Shown piece after piece: positions 48,342 to 58,011 of a stretch of DNA of 64,000 bases (the stretch's first letter is position 1; each line of letters opens with the position of its first letter). This DNA is from an uncultured bacterium (GTDB lineage: Bacteria; Verrucomicrobiota; Kiritimatiellia; CAIKKV01; CAIJXV01). The DNA lies in contig CAIJXV010000058.1 in NCBI GenBank assembly GCA_903824675.1, positions 1 to 64,000 of the forward strand. Direction: 5' to 3'. The notes below the pieces were generated by a model, which worked only from the letters and a program-made list of their open reading frames with translations, did no database searches and was not told the DNA's origin. The position numbers and the translations under genes were made by a program.

Positions 48342-50035
48342 TTCAACAACTCCACTATCTTTTGAGCGGCCTCGGCACAAGAGACCATGACTTTTTCATC
48401 GACTCCACGGCGCTTGATTTCGACCTGTCCGGCGGCCAGAGATCGTTCGCTGACGACGACGCGGAGCGGGAAGCCCAGCAGGTCGGCATCTTTGAATTTG
48501 AAGCCCGGCCGTTCATCGCGATCGTCCAGGATGACGGAAAAGCCCTGCGCTTCGAGAGTCGTCATGAGGCTTTCGGCGGTCTTCAGGCTTTCGGCATGGC
48601 TGACATTCAGGGGGAGGATGGCGATCTGGTAGGGGGCGATGGAGGCGGGCCAGATGATCCCCTGGGCGTCGTGGCTTTGTTCGATCACCGCCTGGAGGGT
48701 GCGGGTGACCCCGATGCCATAACAGCCCATGATCATCACCTGTTCCTTGCCGTTGGGGTCGAGGTAGGTGGCTTTGAAGCATTCGCTGTACTTGGTGCCC
48801 AATTTGAAGACATGCCCGACTTCGATGCCGCGTTTTTCATGGAGGGTCCCGGCGCACCGGGGGCATCCATCGCCCTCGCGACAGATCGCCAGATCGGCGA
48901 AAGCCGTGAAGGTTACGTCACGGGTCAGGTCAACCCCTTGTAAATGGGTATCCGCGCGGTTGGCGCCGGTGATCACGCGGCGACGTCCTTGCAGGGACAC
49001 ATCGGCGTAAATCGGCAGGGACAGGCCGACCGGACCGGCGAAGCCGACCGGGGCGCCCGTGGCTTTTTCAATCTGGGCGTCATCGGCCATCGCCAGGGTT
49101 TGACCGGGCAGGAGACGGGCGAGTTTATGCTCGTTCAGATCGCGATCTCCCGGGACCAGCACCGCAATCGGTTGGCCGTTGGCGGTGTAAATGAGGGTCT
49201 TGATCAGGTCCGTCGGCTTCGCCTTGAGGAACCGGGCGACATCTTCGATGGTTTTGTGTCCGGGGGTGGCGATCGGTTCCGGTTGGCGATCCGGGGTTTC
49301 GTCCGCAGGCGCGACCGCGCGGCGTTCCGCCCGTTCGAGATTGGCGGCATAGGCGCAGGCATCGCATTCGACGATGCCGTCTTCCCCGGCGTCGGCGAGC
49401 ACCATGAATTCGTGGGAGGAACTGCCGCCCATGGCGCCGGAATCGGCTTCGACGGCCTTGGTGCGCAAGCCGCACCGCTCGAAAATCCGGACATAGGCCT
49501 GGTACATCGCCTGGTAGCTGGTCTCCAGATCCTCCGGGCTCGTGTTGAAGCTGTAAGCATCCTTCATGCTGAATTCTTTGGCCCGCATCAGTCCGAACCG
49601 GGGACGGATCTCGTCCCGGAATTTGGTCTGGATCTGATAAAAGGTTTTGGGCAACTGGCGGTAGGAATTGATTTCACGGGCGACGAGATCCGTGATGATC
49701 TCCTCGTGGGTCGGGCCGAGCACCAAGTCGCGGTCCTGCCGGTCGCGGATGCGGAACATCACGTTGGACAGCAATTCGTAGCGCCCCGACTGCTCCCAGA
49801 TTTCGCGGGGTTGCAGGGCGGGCATGAGGACTTCGATGGCGCCGGCGCGATCCATTTCCTCGCGGACGATACGTTCGACATTGCGCAGGGCCTTTAAGCC
49901 CAGGGGGAGAAAGGTGTAGAGACCGCCGCCGAGTCGGCGGATCAGGCCGGCGCGTAACATCAACCGGTGGCTGGGGATTTCGGCTTCCTGAGGGTCTTCC
50001 TTCAGGGTGGGGATGTGCGTTTTGGACCAGCGCAT
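48338..50035 (-). CDS. proS: Prolyl-tRNA synthetase
   Basis: SHRLMLRAGLIRRLGGGLYTFLPLGLKALRNVERIVREEMDRAGAIEVLMPALQP; LGPTHEEIITDLV. Start MRWSKTHIPTLKE preferred. Confidence 0.95.
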   Translation of the reverse strand: MRWSKTHIPTLKEDPQEAEIPSHRLMLRAGLIRRLGGGLYTFLPLGLKALRNVERIVREEMDRAGAIEVLMPALQPREIWEQSGRYELLSNVMFRIRDRQDRDLVLGPTHEEIITDLVAREINSYRQLPKTFYQIQTKFRDEIRPRFGLMRAKEFSMKDAYSFNTSPEDLETSYQAMYQAYVRIFERCGLRTKAVEADSGAMGGSSSHEFMVLADAGEDGIVECDACAYAANLERAERRAVAPADETPDRQPEPIATPGHKTIEDVARFLKAKPTDLIKTLIYTANGQPIAVLVPGDRDLNEHKLARLLPGQTLAMADDAQIEKATGAPVGFAGPVGLSLPIYADVSLQGRRRVITGANRADTHLQGVDLTRDVTFTAFADLAICREGDGCPRCAGTLHEKRGIEVGHVFKLGTKYSECFKATYLDPNGKEQVMIMGCYGIGVTRTLQAVIEQSHDAQGIIWPASIAPYQIAILPLNVSHAESLKTAESLMTTLEAQGFSVILDDRDERPGFKFKDADLLGFPLRVVVSERSLAAGQVEIKRRGVDEKVMVSCAEAAQKIVELLK

Positions 50036-50274
50036 GCGAATTTCCTTATTCTTTGGATCAAACGATCTTTGAAAATGCCATAAACGCAAGGTGTTACGCA
50101 AGTGTTTTCGTGCGGCCGATCCCGCGTCGCGAAAGACGGGGCAAACGAGATCCGGCTCGACTTCCCTCAAGAATGGCCCTGCGCTCAGGCCTGATATTTT
50201 AATACCTTTTTTTGTTTCCGTGGACGGAGAAATGCGGTAATAATACCATCGTGATGAAAAACTGGAGGTGCCTC

Positions 50275-50742
50275 ATGGCCGACGAAACCACCGATCCGAC
50301 TCTCGATACTGCCGCTGATGATATCAAAACCACCGATATCGTCTTCGATTGTCCCTATTGTGAAAAAAATCTAGCCATCGATTACCGGGGAGCCGGATTG
50401 ATTATCACCTGCCCGGATTGCAAGAGCAAGGTTCAGGTCCCTATTCCCGAAGGCATGGAGGTGACCGATTTTGACACCACGGAAGAAGACCGCGAGATCC
50501 ATATCATTCAGTTGCGCCAATTGATTGCCGAATCCCAGAAGCGGGCTGCCGATTTGGAGGGCGAAGTGCAGTCCCTCAAGATGCGGCGGGACAGCCTCGA
50601 GCAGGCGCGGTCGGAAAACACCGTTCGCTTCGAGATTATCAGCCGGGAAATCGACACCATTCAGCGCTCGCTGAAACGTATCGTCGACGCCGTCGAAAGC
50701 GCAACCGGCCGCAAGCGTCCGGTTCCCTTGGTGGACGAATAA
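50275..50742 (+). CDS. Zinc-ribbon protein with C-terminal coiled coil
   Basis: FDCPYCEKNLAIDYRGAGLIITCPDCKSKVQVPIPEGME (two CxxC) then charged heptad-like helix. Confidence 0.75.
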   Translation: MADETTDPTLDTAADDIKTTDIVFDCPYCEKNLAIDYRGAGLIITCPDCKSKVQVPIPEGMEVTDFDTTEEDREIHIIQLRQLIAESQKRAADLEGEVQSLKMRRDSLEQARSENTVRFEIISREIDTIQRSLKRIVDAVESATGRKRPVPLVDE

Positions 50743-50748
50743 GGGATA

Positions 50749-51909
50749 TTAACTCCAGACTCCGGGAATGACCGCCCCGCAGAACTCGCATTTTCCGCCG
50801 GTAATCCGGTTTTCGCGAATCTGGTAGCCGTAGCGGCGGACGACTGTTTTTTTACACGCTGGACAGATGGTATCCTGACCCTCCAAGCCCGGAACATTAC
50901 CCGTATAGGCAAAATGGCAACCCGCCTGGATCGCAATCTGGCGGGCTTTGAGCAGGGTGTCCGACGGGGTTGGCGGCAGCCCGCGCAACTGGTAGGTCGG
51001 CTGGAAGCGGGTGAAATGAATCGGCACGTCCGGTCCCAGTTGGGTGACCACCCACTCCGTCATCCGTTGCAACTCCGGGACGCTGTCGTTGAGCGTGGGG
51101 ATTAACAGGACCACGATTTCCAGCCAGGTGCCGTGTCGATGGATGCGTTGGAGACTGTCCAAGACAGGGGCCAGGGCGCCCTCGCAGATCTCGGCGTAAA
51201 ACTTTTCGGTAAAGGCTTTCAAGTCGACCTTGACCGCCTTCAGGAGCGGCAGGAGCGCCGCCTGCGGTTCGGCCTGGATGTACCCGTTGGAAATCATCAC
51301 GCTATAAAGGCCGGCGGCATTTCCGGCGCGCGCGCAGTCGGCCAGGTATTCATAAAAAATGGTGGGTTCGTTATATGTATAGGCGATCGCCCGGGTCCCG
51401 TGATCGCGCGCCGCCTGGACGATCGCATCGGCATTCATCGAGCGGGTGGGGATCGTTTCCGGGCGAACTTGTGAGATGTCCCAGTTCTGGCAGAATTTAC
51501 AATGGATGTTACAGCCCGCCGTGGCGATGGAATAGGCTTGGGTGCCGGGGAGAACGTGGAAGAGCGGTTTTTTTTCGATGGGATCGGTATTGCCGGCACA
51601 GGGTCGGTTATAGACGAGCGTGAATAACCGGCCGCCGCGATTTTCGCGAACACCGCAGGACCCCCGTTGCCGGTCGGGGATGACGCATTGTCGGGGACAG
51701 AGCCGGCACTGGACTCCGCCCCCCTCGAGGACCGAGTAATAGAGCGCTTCCCGCTCCGGAAAAGAATCAGGGGCGCCAGGGGTTTCGGCAACGGCCAAAC
51801 GGGGGGCGCACGCCGCTGCCATCCCGCATCCGGCCAGTTCGATAAAACGGCGCCGGGTAACCCTTCCGGCGGAAGAAGAGCCGCCGGTCGCAGGAAACGA
51901 TTTCATCAC
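50749..51909 (-). CDS. AmrS-like radical SAM enzyme (AmmeMemoRadiSam system) with Tat-like signal
   Basis: CRLCPRQCVIPDRQRGSCGVRENRGG; radical SAM CxxxCxxC in GCNIHCKFCQNW; SRTMNAD/AYTYNEPTIF; N-terminal TRRRFIELAGCGMAAACAPRLAVA. Confidence 0.85.
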   Translation of the reverse strand: MMKSFPATGGSSSAGRVTRRRFIELAGCGMAAACAPRLAVAETPGAPDSFPEREALYYSVLEGGGVQCRLCPRQCVIPDRQRGSCGVRENRGGRLFTLVYNRPCAGNTDPIEKKPLFHVLPGTQAYSIATAGCNIHCKFCQNWDISQVRPETIPTRSMNADAIVQAARDHGTRAIAYTYNEPTIFYEYLADCARAGNAAGLYSVMISNGYIQAEPQAALLPLLKAVKVDLKAFTEKFYAEICEGALAPVLDSLQRIHRHGTWLEIVVLLIPTLNDSVPELQRMTEWVVTQLGPDVPIHFTRFQPTYQLRGLPPTPSDTLLKARQIAIQAGCHFAYTGNVPGLEGQDTICPACKKTVVRRYGYQIRENRITGGKCEFCGAVIPGVWS

Positions 51910-52018
51910 AAAATTATAGCGTTTATTTTCGTGTGGCCGCCATAGGAAAATGCTAGATTCAAAATCTTGTAACGCCGATTCCAGACGGTCGGCTTTCTGG
52001 GCCGACGTCCGGTACGGG

Positions 52019-52954
52019 ATGCCGAAACGTCGGAAGGATGAGGATCGGGCCGGGACGTCCGGCCCGAATAGGATGGCCAGGGACGGACATTGCGTGAAAT
52101 CAAAATTGCCGGGTTGGCTTAAAATACGCGTGCGGGTGGGGGGCCGGGATTATGAGGCACTGCAGAACCTGATGCAGGGCGCACAACTCCATACGGTTTG
52201 CGAAAGCGCCCGGTGTCCCAATGCCCACGACTGTTTTGCCCGGGGTACGGCGACGTTCCTGATCATGGGCGACCGGTGTACCCGCAATTGCCGGTTTTGT
52301 GCCGTCCCGTCAGCGGCGCCGGTGCCGCCTGATCCCCGGGAACCTGAACGGGTTGCCCGGATGGCCGCCCGCCTGGGGTTGCGGCACGTGGTGATCACCA
52401 GCGTGACCCGCGACGATTTGCCCGACGGGGGCGCCCGCTGGTTTGCCGCCGTCATCCGTGCGGTTCGCCGTCGCCGACCGGAGGCGACGATCGAGGTGTT
52501 GACCCCCGATTTCAAGGGCGACCGGACCGCCTTGCGCAAGGTGTTGGCCGCTCATCCGAACGTGTTTAATCACAACCTGGAGACCGTTCGGCGACTTCAG
52601 CCCACGATTCGACCCCAGGCCGATTACGACCGGTCCCTGTCGGTCTTGAAGATGGCCGTTGAAATGGGGCGGGGCCGGATCCGGGTGAAATCCGGATTAA
52701 TGGTGGGCTTGGGCGAAACGGATGCGGAAATTCGCGGCGCCTTGGATGATTTACGCGCGGCGGGGTGCGAATGGCTGACGGTGGGGCAGTATCTGGCTCC
52801 CACCGCAGCGCATGCCCCCGTTAAAAGATACGTGACACCCAGGACCTTCAACCGGTATGCTCAATGGGCTCGGGAGAGGGGTTTTACGGCAGTGGCCTCC
52901 GGCCCCTTGGTGAGGTCTTCGTTCCATGCCGCGGAGATGATGGCTGATGGGTGA
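52019..52954 (+). CDS. lipA: Lipoyl synthase
   Basis: LHTVCESARCPNAHDCFARGTATFLIMGDRCTRNCRFCAV; HNLETVRRL; KSGLMVGLGE; TVGQYLAPT. Confidence 0.93.
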   Translation: MPKRRKDEDRAGTSGPNRMARDGHCVKSKLPGWLKIRVRVGGRDYEALQNLMQGAQLHTVCESARCPNAHDCFARGTATFLIMGDRCTRNCRFCAVPSAAPVPPDPREPERVARMAARLGLRHVVITSVTRDDLPDGGARWFAAVIRAVRRRRPEATIEVLTPDFKGDRTALRKVLAAHPNVFNHNLETVRRLQPTIRPQADYDRSLSVLKMAVEMGRGRIRVKSGLMVGLGETDAEIRGALDDLRAAGCEWLTVGQYLAPTAAHAPVKRYVTPRTFNRYAQWARERGFTAVASGPLVRSSFHAAEMMADG

Positions 52955-53834
52955 ACTTTTTAACTATCGGTTGACTGCCTTGTGGGGCCGGTGCCTTCCC
53001 CGTCGCCTCGGGTTGGCCATGGGGCATCGGGTTGCGGATTGGTGCTATGCCCATGATGTCGCCGGCCGACAGGGGGTCATGGCCAACCTGCGGCGGGTTT
53101 TTGCTTTTCAGGGCCGGGTGCTGGATGATCCGGCGCTGGAACGCGAGGCCCGGCAGACCTTCCGTTTTTTCAGCCAATACCTGTTTGATTTTTTTGCCTA
53201 TTCCAAACCGCTGACCCCGACACAACTGAAACGGGAGATCACGATTAAGAATCGCGAATATCTGGATCAGGCGATGGCAGCCGGGAAGGGCGTCCTGTTG
53301 CTGACCGCGCATTTGGGCAACTGGGAATTGGGGGGTGCGGCCGTGACCGGGTTGGGGTATCCCTTATGGGTCATTGCCCTGCCCGAACCGAAGCCGGAAG
53401 TCGACCGATTTTTCCTGGAGCGCCGCCGCCGGCGGGGCATGCAGGTGATTCCCGCCGGCAGTGCCGTTCGCGATGTATTGCGCATCCTGGGACGACGGGA
53501 GATGGTGGCGTTGCTGGCCGATCGCGATTATACCCCCCGGCAGGATCGGGTGGTCTTTTTTGGCGAGCCGGCCCGCCTGCCGCGCGGGGCGGTCTGGTTG
53601 GCCAGCCATACCGGAGCGGCGATCCTGCCCACTTTTGTGGTCTACGATGCCCAAAATCGGTTGGAATTACATCTCCATAAGCCTTTGATTCCCGAGACTT
53701 TTGAGAGTCCGGCGGCGATCCAGCAGGCGATTGTAAAGATCCTGGAGGAAGAAATTGGCAAGGCGCCCCATCAATGGTATATGTTCAGAGACCTGTGGCG
53801 CGATGACTCCTATGGCGGCCCCAGCGCCCGGTAG
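52947..53834 (+). CDS. Lysophospholipid acyltransferase (LpxL/HtrB-like)
   Basis: LLLTAHLGNWELGG (HxxxNWE), hydrophobic N-terminus, QWYMFRDLW. Confidence 0.85.
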   Translation: MGELFNYRLTALWGRCLPRRLGLAMGHRVADWCYAHDVAGRQGVMANLRRVFAFQGRVLDDPALEREARQTFRFFSQYLFDFFAYSKPLTPTQLKREITIKNREYLDQAMAAGKGVLLLTAHLGNWELGGAAVTGLGYPLWVIALPEPKPEVDRFFLERRRRRGMQVIPAGSAVRDVLRILGRREMVALLADRDYTPRQDRVVFFGEPARLPRGAVWLASHTGAAILPTFVVYDAQNRLELHLHKPLIPETFESPAAIQQAIVKILEEEIGKAPHQWYMFRDLWRDDSYGGPSAR

Positions 53835-53849
53835 AAGCGGTAATACAAG

Positions 53850-54575
53850 ATGAATGAAACGGTAACCAAAGCGATCAAAACCTGTGTGCTGATTCCCGCC
53901 TATCGGGAACAAGGCCGGATTGGATCCGTCATCAGCCGGGTGCTGGATCACGTGCCGGATGTGGTGGTGGTCGACGACGGTTCGGGCGACGGCACGGCTT
54001 CGGAAGCGGAGGCGTTGGGCGTGGTGGTTTTACGGCACACGGAGAACAAGGGCAAGGGCATGGCCCTGAATACCGGATTTGCCTATGTGCGCGAGCAGGG
54101 ATTTGACGTGGTGATCACGCTGGATGCCGACGGCCAGCATAATCCCGATGATCTGCCGCGGTTCCTCGAGGCCTATCGCCGGACGGGAATTCCGGTTTTG
54201 ATCGGCAACCGGATGAAAGACACTGGACGAATGCCGATGGTGCGGCGCCTGACCAACCGGTTCATGAGCTGGTTATTGAGTCGGGAATTGCGCCAGTTTA
54301 TTCCCGATACCCAATGTGGATTTCGCCTGTATGCCAGCGATATTCTTCCGCCCAAACCGGTGAAGTCCACGCGGTACGCCGCGGAATCGGAAATCCTGTT
54401 GCACCTGGCAGACCGGGGAATCCGGATGGATTCGGTGCCGGTCTCGACGATTTATCGGGATGAAAAGAGCAAGATCAATCCCTGGACGGATACCCTGCGA
54501 TTTTTCAAAATGCTGCAACGTCATCGGCGGGAGCGGAGCCGGGTGGGACAGCCTCGCAAATTCGAAGACGATTAA
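53850..54575 (+). CDS. Glycosyltransferase family 2 (dolichol-phosphate mannosyltransferase-like)
   Basis: TCVLIPAYREQGRIGSVI, VVVVDDGSGDGT, ITLDADGQHNPDDL, DTQCGFRLY. Confidence 0.9.
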   Translation: MNETVTKAIKTCVLIPAYREQGRIGSVISRVLDHVPDVVVVDDGSGDGTASEAEALGVVVLRHTENKGKGMALNTGFAYVREQGFDVVITLDADGQHNPDDLPRFLEAYRRTGIPVLIGNRMKDTGRMPMVRRLTNRFMSWLLSRELRQFIPDTQCGFRLYASDILPPKPVKSTRYAAESEILLHLADRGIRMDSVPVSTIYRDEKSKINPWTDTLRFFKMLQRHRRERSRVGQPRKFEDD

Positions 54576-54633
54576 AACATTGACCGTAAAAAAAAATCGT
54601 GTAGAGTACGCGGTTTGCTTTTGAGATCTTTAT

Positions 54634-54710
54634 CGGGGCATAGCGCAGACTGGTAGCGCGTTTGGTTCGGGACCAAAAGGTCGAGGGTTCAAATCCCTCT
54701 GCCCCGACCA
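54634..54710 (+). tRNA. tRNA-Pro (anticodon CGG), CCA encoded
   Basis: CGGGGCA/TGCCCCG acceptor, TTTGG-TTCGGGA-CCAAA anticodon arm, GAGGG-TTCAAAT-CCCTC T arm, ACCA end. Confidence 0.95.
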
Positions 54711-54743
54711 GCCTTCGCTCGCCGCTGGCGCGGCGAGCTACGG

Positions 54744-54848
54744 CTCGGCACGCCAGCGGGTGAGAGAAGGCTGCCGCGCCGAAGTGGCGAAGCCACGAAG
54801 GTGGGCCTCGGCACGCCAGCGGGTGAGAGAAGGCTGCCGCGCCGAAGT
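54744..54848. repeat. Two perfect 42-bp direct repeats, 63-bp period
   Basis: ctcggcacgccagcgggtgagagaaggctgccgcgccgaagt at 54744-54785 and 54807-54848. Confidence 0.9.
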
Positions 54849-54857
54849 TCACATCTG

Positions 54858-55166
54858 ATGCGGGACGTAGGCGGGCGGTATTTGTTTGATCCAGGGAAAA
54901 GGGGGATCGAGCGTTTGAATCCGGGCTTTTTCTACGTATACATTCTGCGAACCGAAACCTCCCCGTCCCATTTCTACACAGGCTTTACCGAAAATCTCCA
55001 AGCCCGGCTCGAGCATCACAACTCCGGAGGAGATTCGCACACCGCCAAGTACCGCCCCTGGTGTATCAAGACGGCGGTCGCCTTCACCGATCGAGAACAG
55101 GCCCTTGCCTTCGAACGGTATTTGAAATCACCTTCCGGCCGTGCTTTTTCCAAGAAACGTCTGTAA
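54858..55166 (+). CDS. GIY-YIG nuclease family protein
   Basis: GFFYVYILRTETSPSHFYTGFTENLQARLEHHNSGGDSHTAKYRPWCIKTAVAFTDREQALAFERYLKS. Confidence 0.85.
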   Translation: MRDVGGRYLFDPGKRGIERLNPGFFYVYILRTETSPSHFYTGFTENLQARLEHHNSGGDSHTAKYRPWCIKTAVAFTDREQALAFERYLKSPSGRAFSKKRL

Positions 55167-55350
55167 TTCGGTCTACCTGCCCTTTTAAGCCTTTTCCTGT
55201 TTTGGGACGATTTGAAGGACGATTCGTCACTCGGGGGAGGGGAAAGAGGAGGGGCGGCAGCCCTACAGGCAAACGGGGGAAATTTCTGGCTGCTGCCCAA
55301 TCTGATTGGAACGGCATGGATCAGCCGCTGCGACGTATTGTCCATGGCTC

Positions 55351-55584
55351 CTACCGTCCACGGCTAGCAGCGGCTGCATCCGTTGGTTCGGCCTTTGCCC
55401 ATGTCCTTGGTTTATCTCCCAGGGACGCTTCGAGTTCATCGAGCATCCCCTGAATGCCATAGGCCCGTCGGGCTGATTCTATCGTTCGATGCTTCCCCCT
55501 ATCAAGCTCTTCCACTACCTGCCGTTTAAACGCCTCACTGTACCTTAACCTTGTCCCCACTTTGACCGTCCTTTCCCCTGTCAA
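55351..55584 (-). pseudogene. IS3-type OrfA transposase remnant
   Basis: RYSEAFKRQVVEELDRGKHRTIESARRAYGIQG matches the OrfA HTH start; the rest of OrfA and all of OrfB are absent. Confidence 0.6.
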
Positions 55585-56140
55585 AGTGACAACCTATATC
55601 AGGACGAGACCCCCATTCCCACAACCCTCTCCCTATCAACCCCTTCTCCCTGTCAGGCTGTTCGCTTTTGCTCGCTCCAACCGTTCGCTTTTGAAAATCC
55701 CCCGACACAAAAAAACGACTCCGAAAAGATTATTCAGCAAACTATTGCGACCAATCGGTCATAATCGACTCAAAGAAGAATTATCGGGGATTTCCAAAGC
55801 GTCGTTTCGGCAGAAGCAATCCGAAAAATATCTAATTCGGAATTGCTGTCTTGCCCCTCGCCACCCCTCCGTATCGGCACCCGCTACTGTGCAGCCCCCT
55901 GCCGTCTCAGTTCCCGCTGTGGCACAAGCCCGGGATTTTACCTACACGACCAACAACGGCACGATCACCATCACCAGGTACACGGGTTCAGGCGGCAATG
56001 TAGCCATCCCCGGCACGATCAACAGGCTGCCGGTCATCAGCATCGGCAACAGGGCGTTCTCTGGCTGTTCCAACCTGACCAGCGTCACAATCCCCACCAG
56101 CGTCTCCAACATCGGTAATCGCCCTCAATTCTTTGTTTAA
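55562..56140 (+). pseudogene. BspA-like leucine-rich-repeat fragment
   Basis: DFTYTTNNGTITITRYTGSGGNVAIPGTINRLPVISIGNRAFSGCSNLTSVTIPTSVSNIGN followed immediately by an unrelated end (RPQFFV). Confidence 0.6.
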
Positions 56141-56568
56141 ACAAAATATTAGAAGGTGCAAAGGGAATAGGCGGGCGGGTATGCGCCTCCATGCCATTCA
56201 TCTATGCCGCCATTGGACGCCGCCTTGGATATCGGGAGCAAATTGTTCGGGAAACGATGACTTTCCTGCGGGTCATCCAAGCCTCAGACATCCTGAAAGT
56301 GACGGCCGACGATGTTGAGGAATTTATCGAAACTTATGAAAGCAACGACAAGCGGCAAGCAGCTCTGGGACTTCTGGATTACATTCAACTCGGTCTCGGA
56401 ATTGTGTGGTAAATTGAAAGCCTCGACAATCAGATACAACACGTTCGTTGTGCTACGCCTCGCATTAAACAATATAAATGTTGTGCGGTATTGACTTTTT
56501 CACAATTAATATGTTGTTATAATGCGGAATCGGAATCTGCATCCCTGTTTTTGAAGGAGGACCGTTAT

Positions 56569-57030
56569 ATGAACAAAAGTAAACTCATTCGCGAACAACT
56601 GGAGGTTTCTCTGCAGCGCCTCGCTCCTTTGCGCAGTGTCGCCCAACCCCCGAAAGGGTGGATTCGCGCCATACGCGACGCTCTCGGGATGACCGCCAAG
56701 CAACTAGCAGGCAAACTCGGCGTGGCCCAGCAGGCGGTGGCACGCATCGAAAAAGACGAATTGGCAGGAGCGGTCACAATCAAGACCATGCGTCGCGTCG
56801 CGGAGTCTCTGGACTGTGTATTCGTGTGCGGATTTGTGCCACGCTCAAGCCTCGAAACCACCCTCCGCAGTCAAGCCGAATGCGTTGCTGCCAAACGCCT
56901 CCGGCAAGCCTCCCATACCATGACGCTCGAAGACCAATCTCTTACCAAGGCAGAAGACCAGAAAGTTCTGTCCGAATTGGTTGACGAGTTGGTCGACACC
57001 CTTCCCGCAAATCTGTGGAGCGAATCATGA
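56569..57030 (+). CDS. Mobile mystery protein A (XRE-type HTH)
   Basis: PPKGWIRAIRDALGMTAKQLAGKLGVAQQAVARIEKDELAGAVTIKTMRRVAESLDCVFVCGFVP; RBS gaaggagg at 56553-56560. Confidence 0.9.
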   Translation: MNKSKLIREQLEVSLQRLAPLRSVAQPPKGWIRAIRDALGMTAKQLAGKLGVAQQAVARIEKDELAGAVTIKTMRRVAESLDCVFVCGFVPRSSLETTLRSQAECVAAKRLRQASHTMTLEDQSLTKAEDQKVLSELVDELVDTLPANLWSES

Positions 57031-57614
57031 TCAACTTCGAATACCCGGAAGGGGCTACGCCCATTGATCTGGACGAAGCGCAGGGTTTACGTCTCACGCA
57101 CGTAACAACACGCGGTGAGTTGGATCGATGGGAACAGGACAACATCATCCAGGCTCTTGCCTGGCTGGACAGGACGAAACCCTCCGATATTCTGAATGAG
57201 CCATTCGTCAAGGCGCTCCACCGCCACATGTTCGGCGTTGTCTGGAAATGGGCCGGCCACTTCCGGCACAGCGACAAGAACATCGGTGGGCCCTGGCATC
57301 AAGTCCCGACGAGTGTGAGGAACCTATGCGATGATGCCCACCTGTGGCTGGAACAGCGGGATGAGTCACCTGATCAGATTGCTGTCCGATTTCACCACCG
57401 GCTCGTCTCGATCCACCCCTTTGCCAATGGCAATGGTCGTCACGCCAGACTGATGACAGACGTTCTGTTGGAGAACATACTGAAGCGACCGCGGTTCACC
57501 TGGGGAAGTGAGGACTTGTCGAGACCCGGAGATACCCGGCACAGGTACATCGCGGCTCTCCAGGCCGCAGATCAACAGAACTACACCCCTTTGCTCGAAT
57601 TCACAAGAACGTAG
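57027..57614 (+). CDS. Mobile mystery protein B (Fic/DOC family)
   Basis: Fic motif HPFANGNGRHAR; FVKALHRHMFGVVWKWAGHFR; ATGA overlap with protein A. Confidence 0.92.
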   Translation: MINFEYPEGATPIDLDEAQGLRLTHVTTRGELDRWEQDNIIQALAWLDRTKPSDILNEPFVKALHRHMFGVVWKWAGHFRHSDKNIGGPWHQVPTSVRNLCDDAHLWLEQRDESPDQIAVRFHHRLVSIHPFANGNGRHARLMTDVLLENILKRPRFTWGSEDLSRPGDTRHRYIAALQAADQQNYTPLLEFTRT

Positions 57615-58011
57615 GCCGCCCCTGGTACGACGCGCTGCGCTCATGTTCCGAGGCCATCTCCCTTGGAGGGCGAGAGGCTGGCGATACTGTGCATCAGGCA
57701 GTAAAGCCAGACCTATGGGCTGGCTTGCGGGAGAGCTGCCACGCGATGCGCTCTTAGCCGGAACGATTCAGTGGCGATGAGCGTCCACAGCGACTCCGCG
57801 TGAAAATCGGGGGTACACTCTGCTCTTTTCTCCTAGCTCTCTCCTCCCTCCACCCGCCGCAGGGAACCGCCTTCGTCCAAGCACTACGGGGTGACACGCG
57901 CGTTGGGCCACTTCGAAAACGGATGGACACTGAATCGTTTTGGCTTAGGCGAGGATTCGGGTCCCCCATATTTGATTGAAGCCGCCCTTAAATCGCCGTA
58001 AGGTTGCGGGT

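Noticed and set aside
54505-54852. Minus-strand ORF containing GAEGFEPSTFWSRTKRATSLRYAP
   Set aside because: This phrase is the antisense translation of the tRNA-Pro gene, a common false protein; the rest is antisense of the 42-bp repeats.
56191-56412. 73-aa ORF between the LRR remnant and mobile mystery protein A
   Set aside because: No recognisable family and no convincing RBS; could be real but unsupported.
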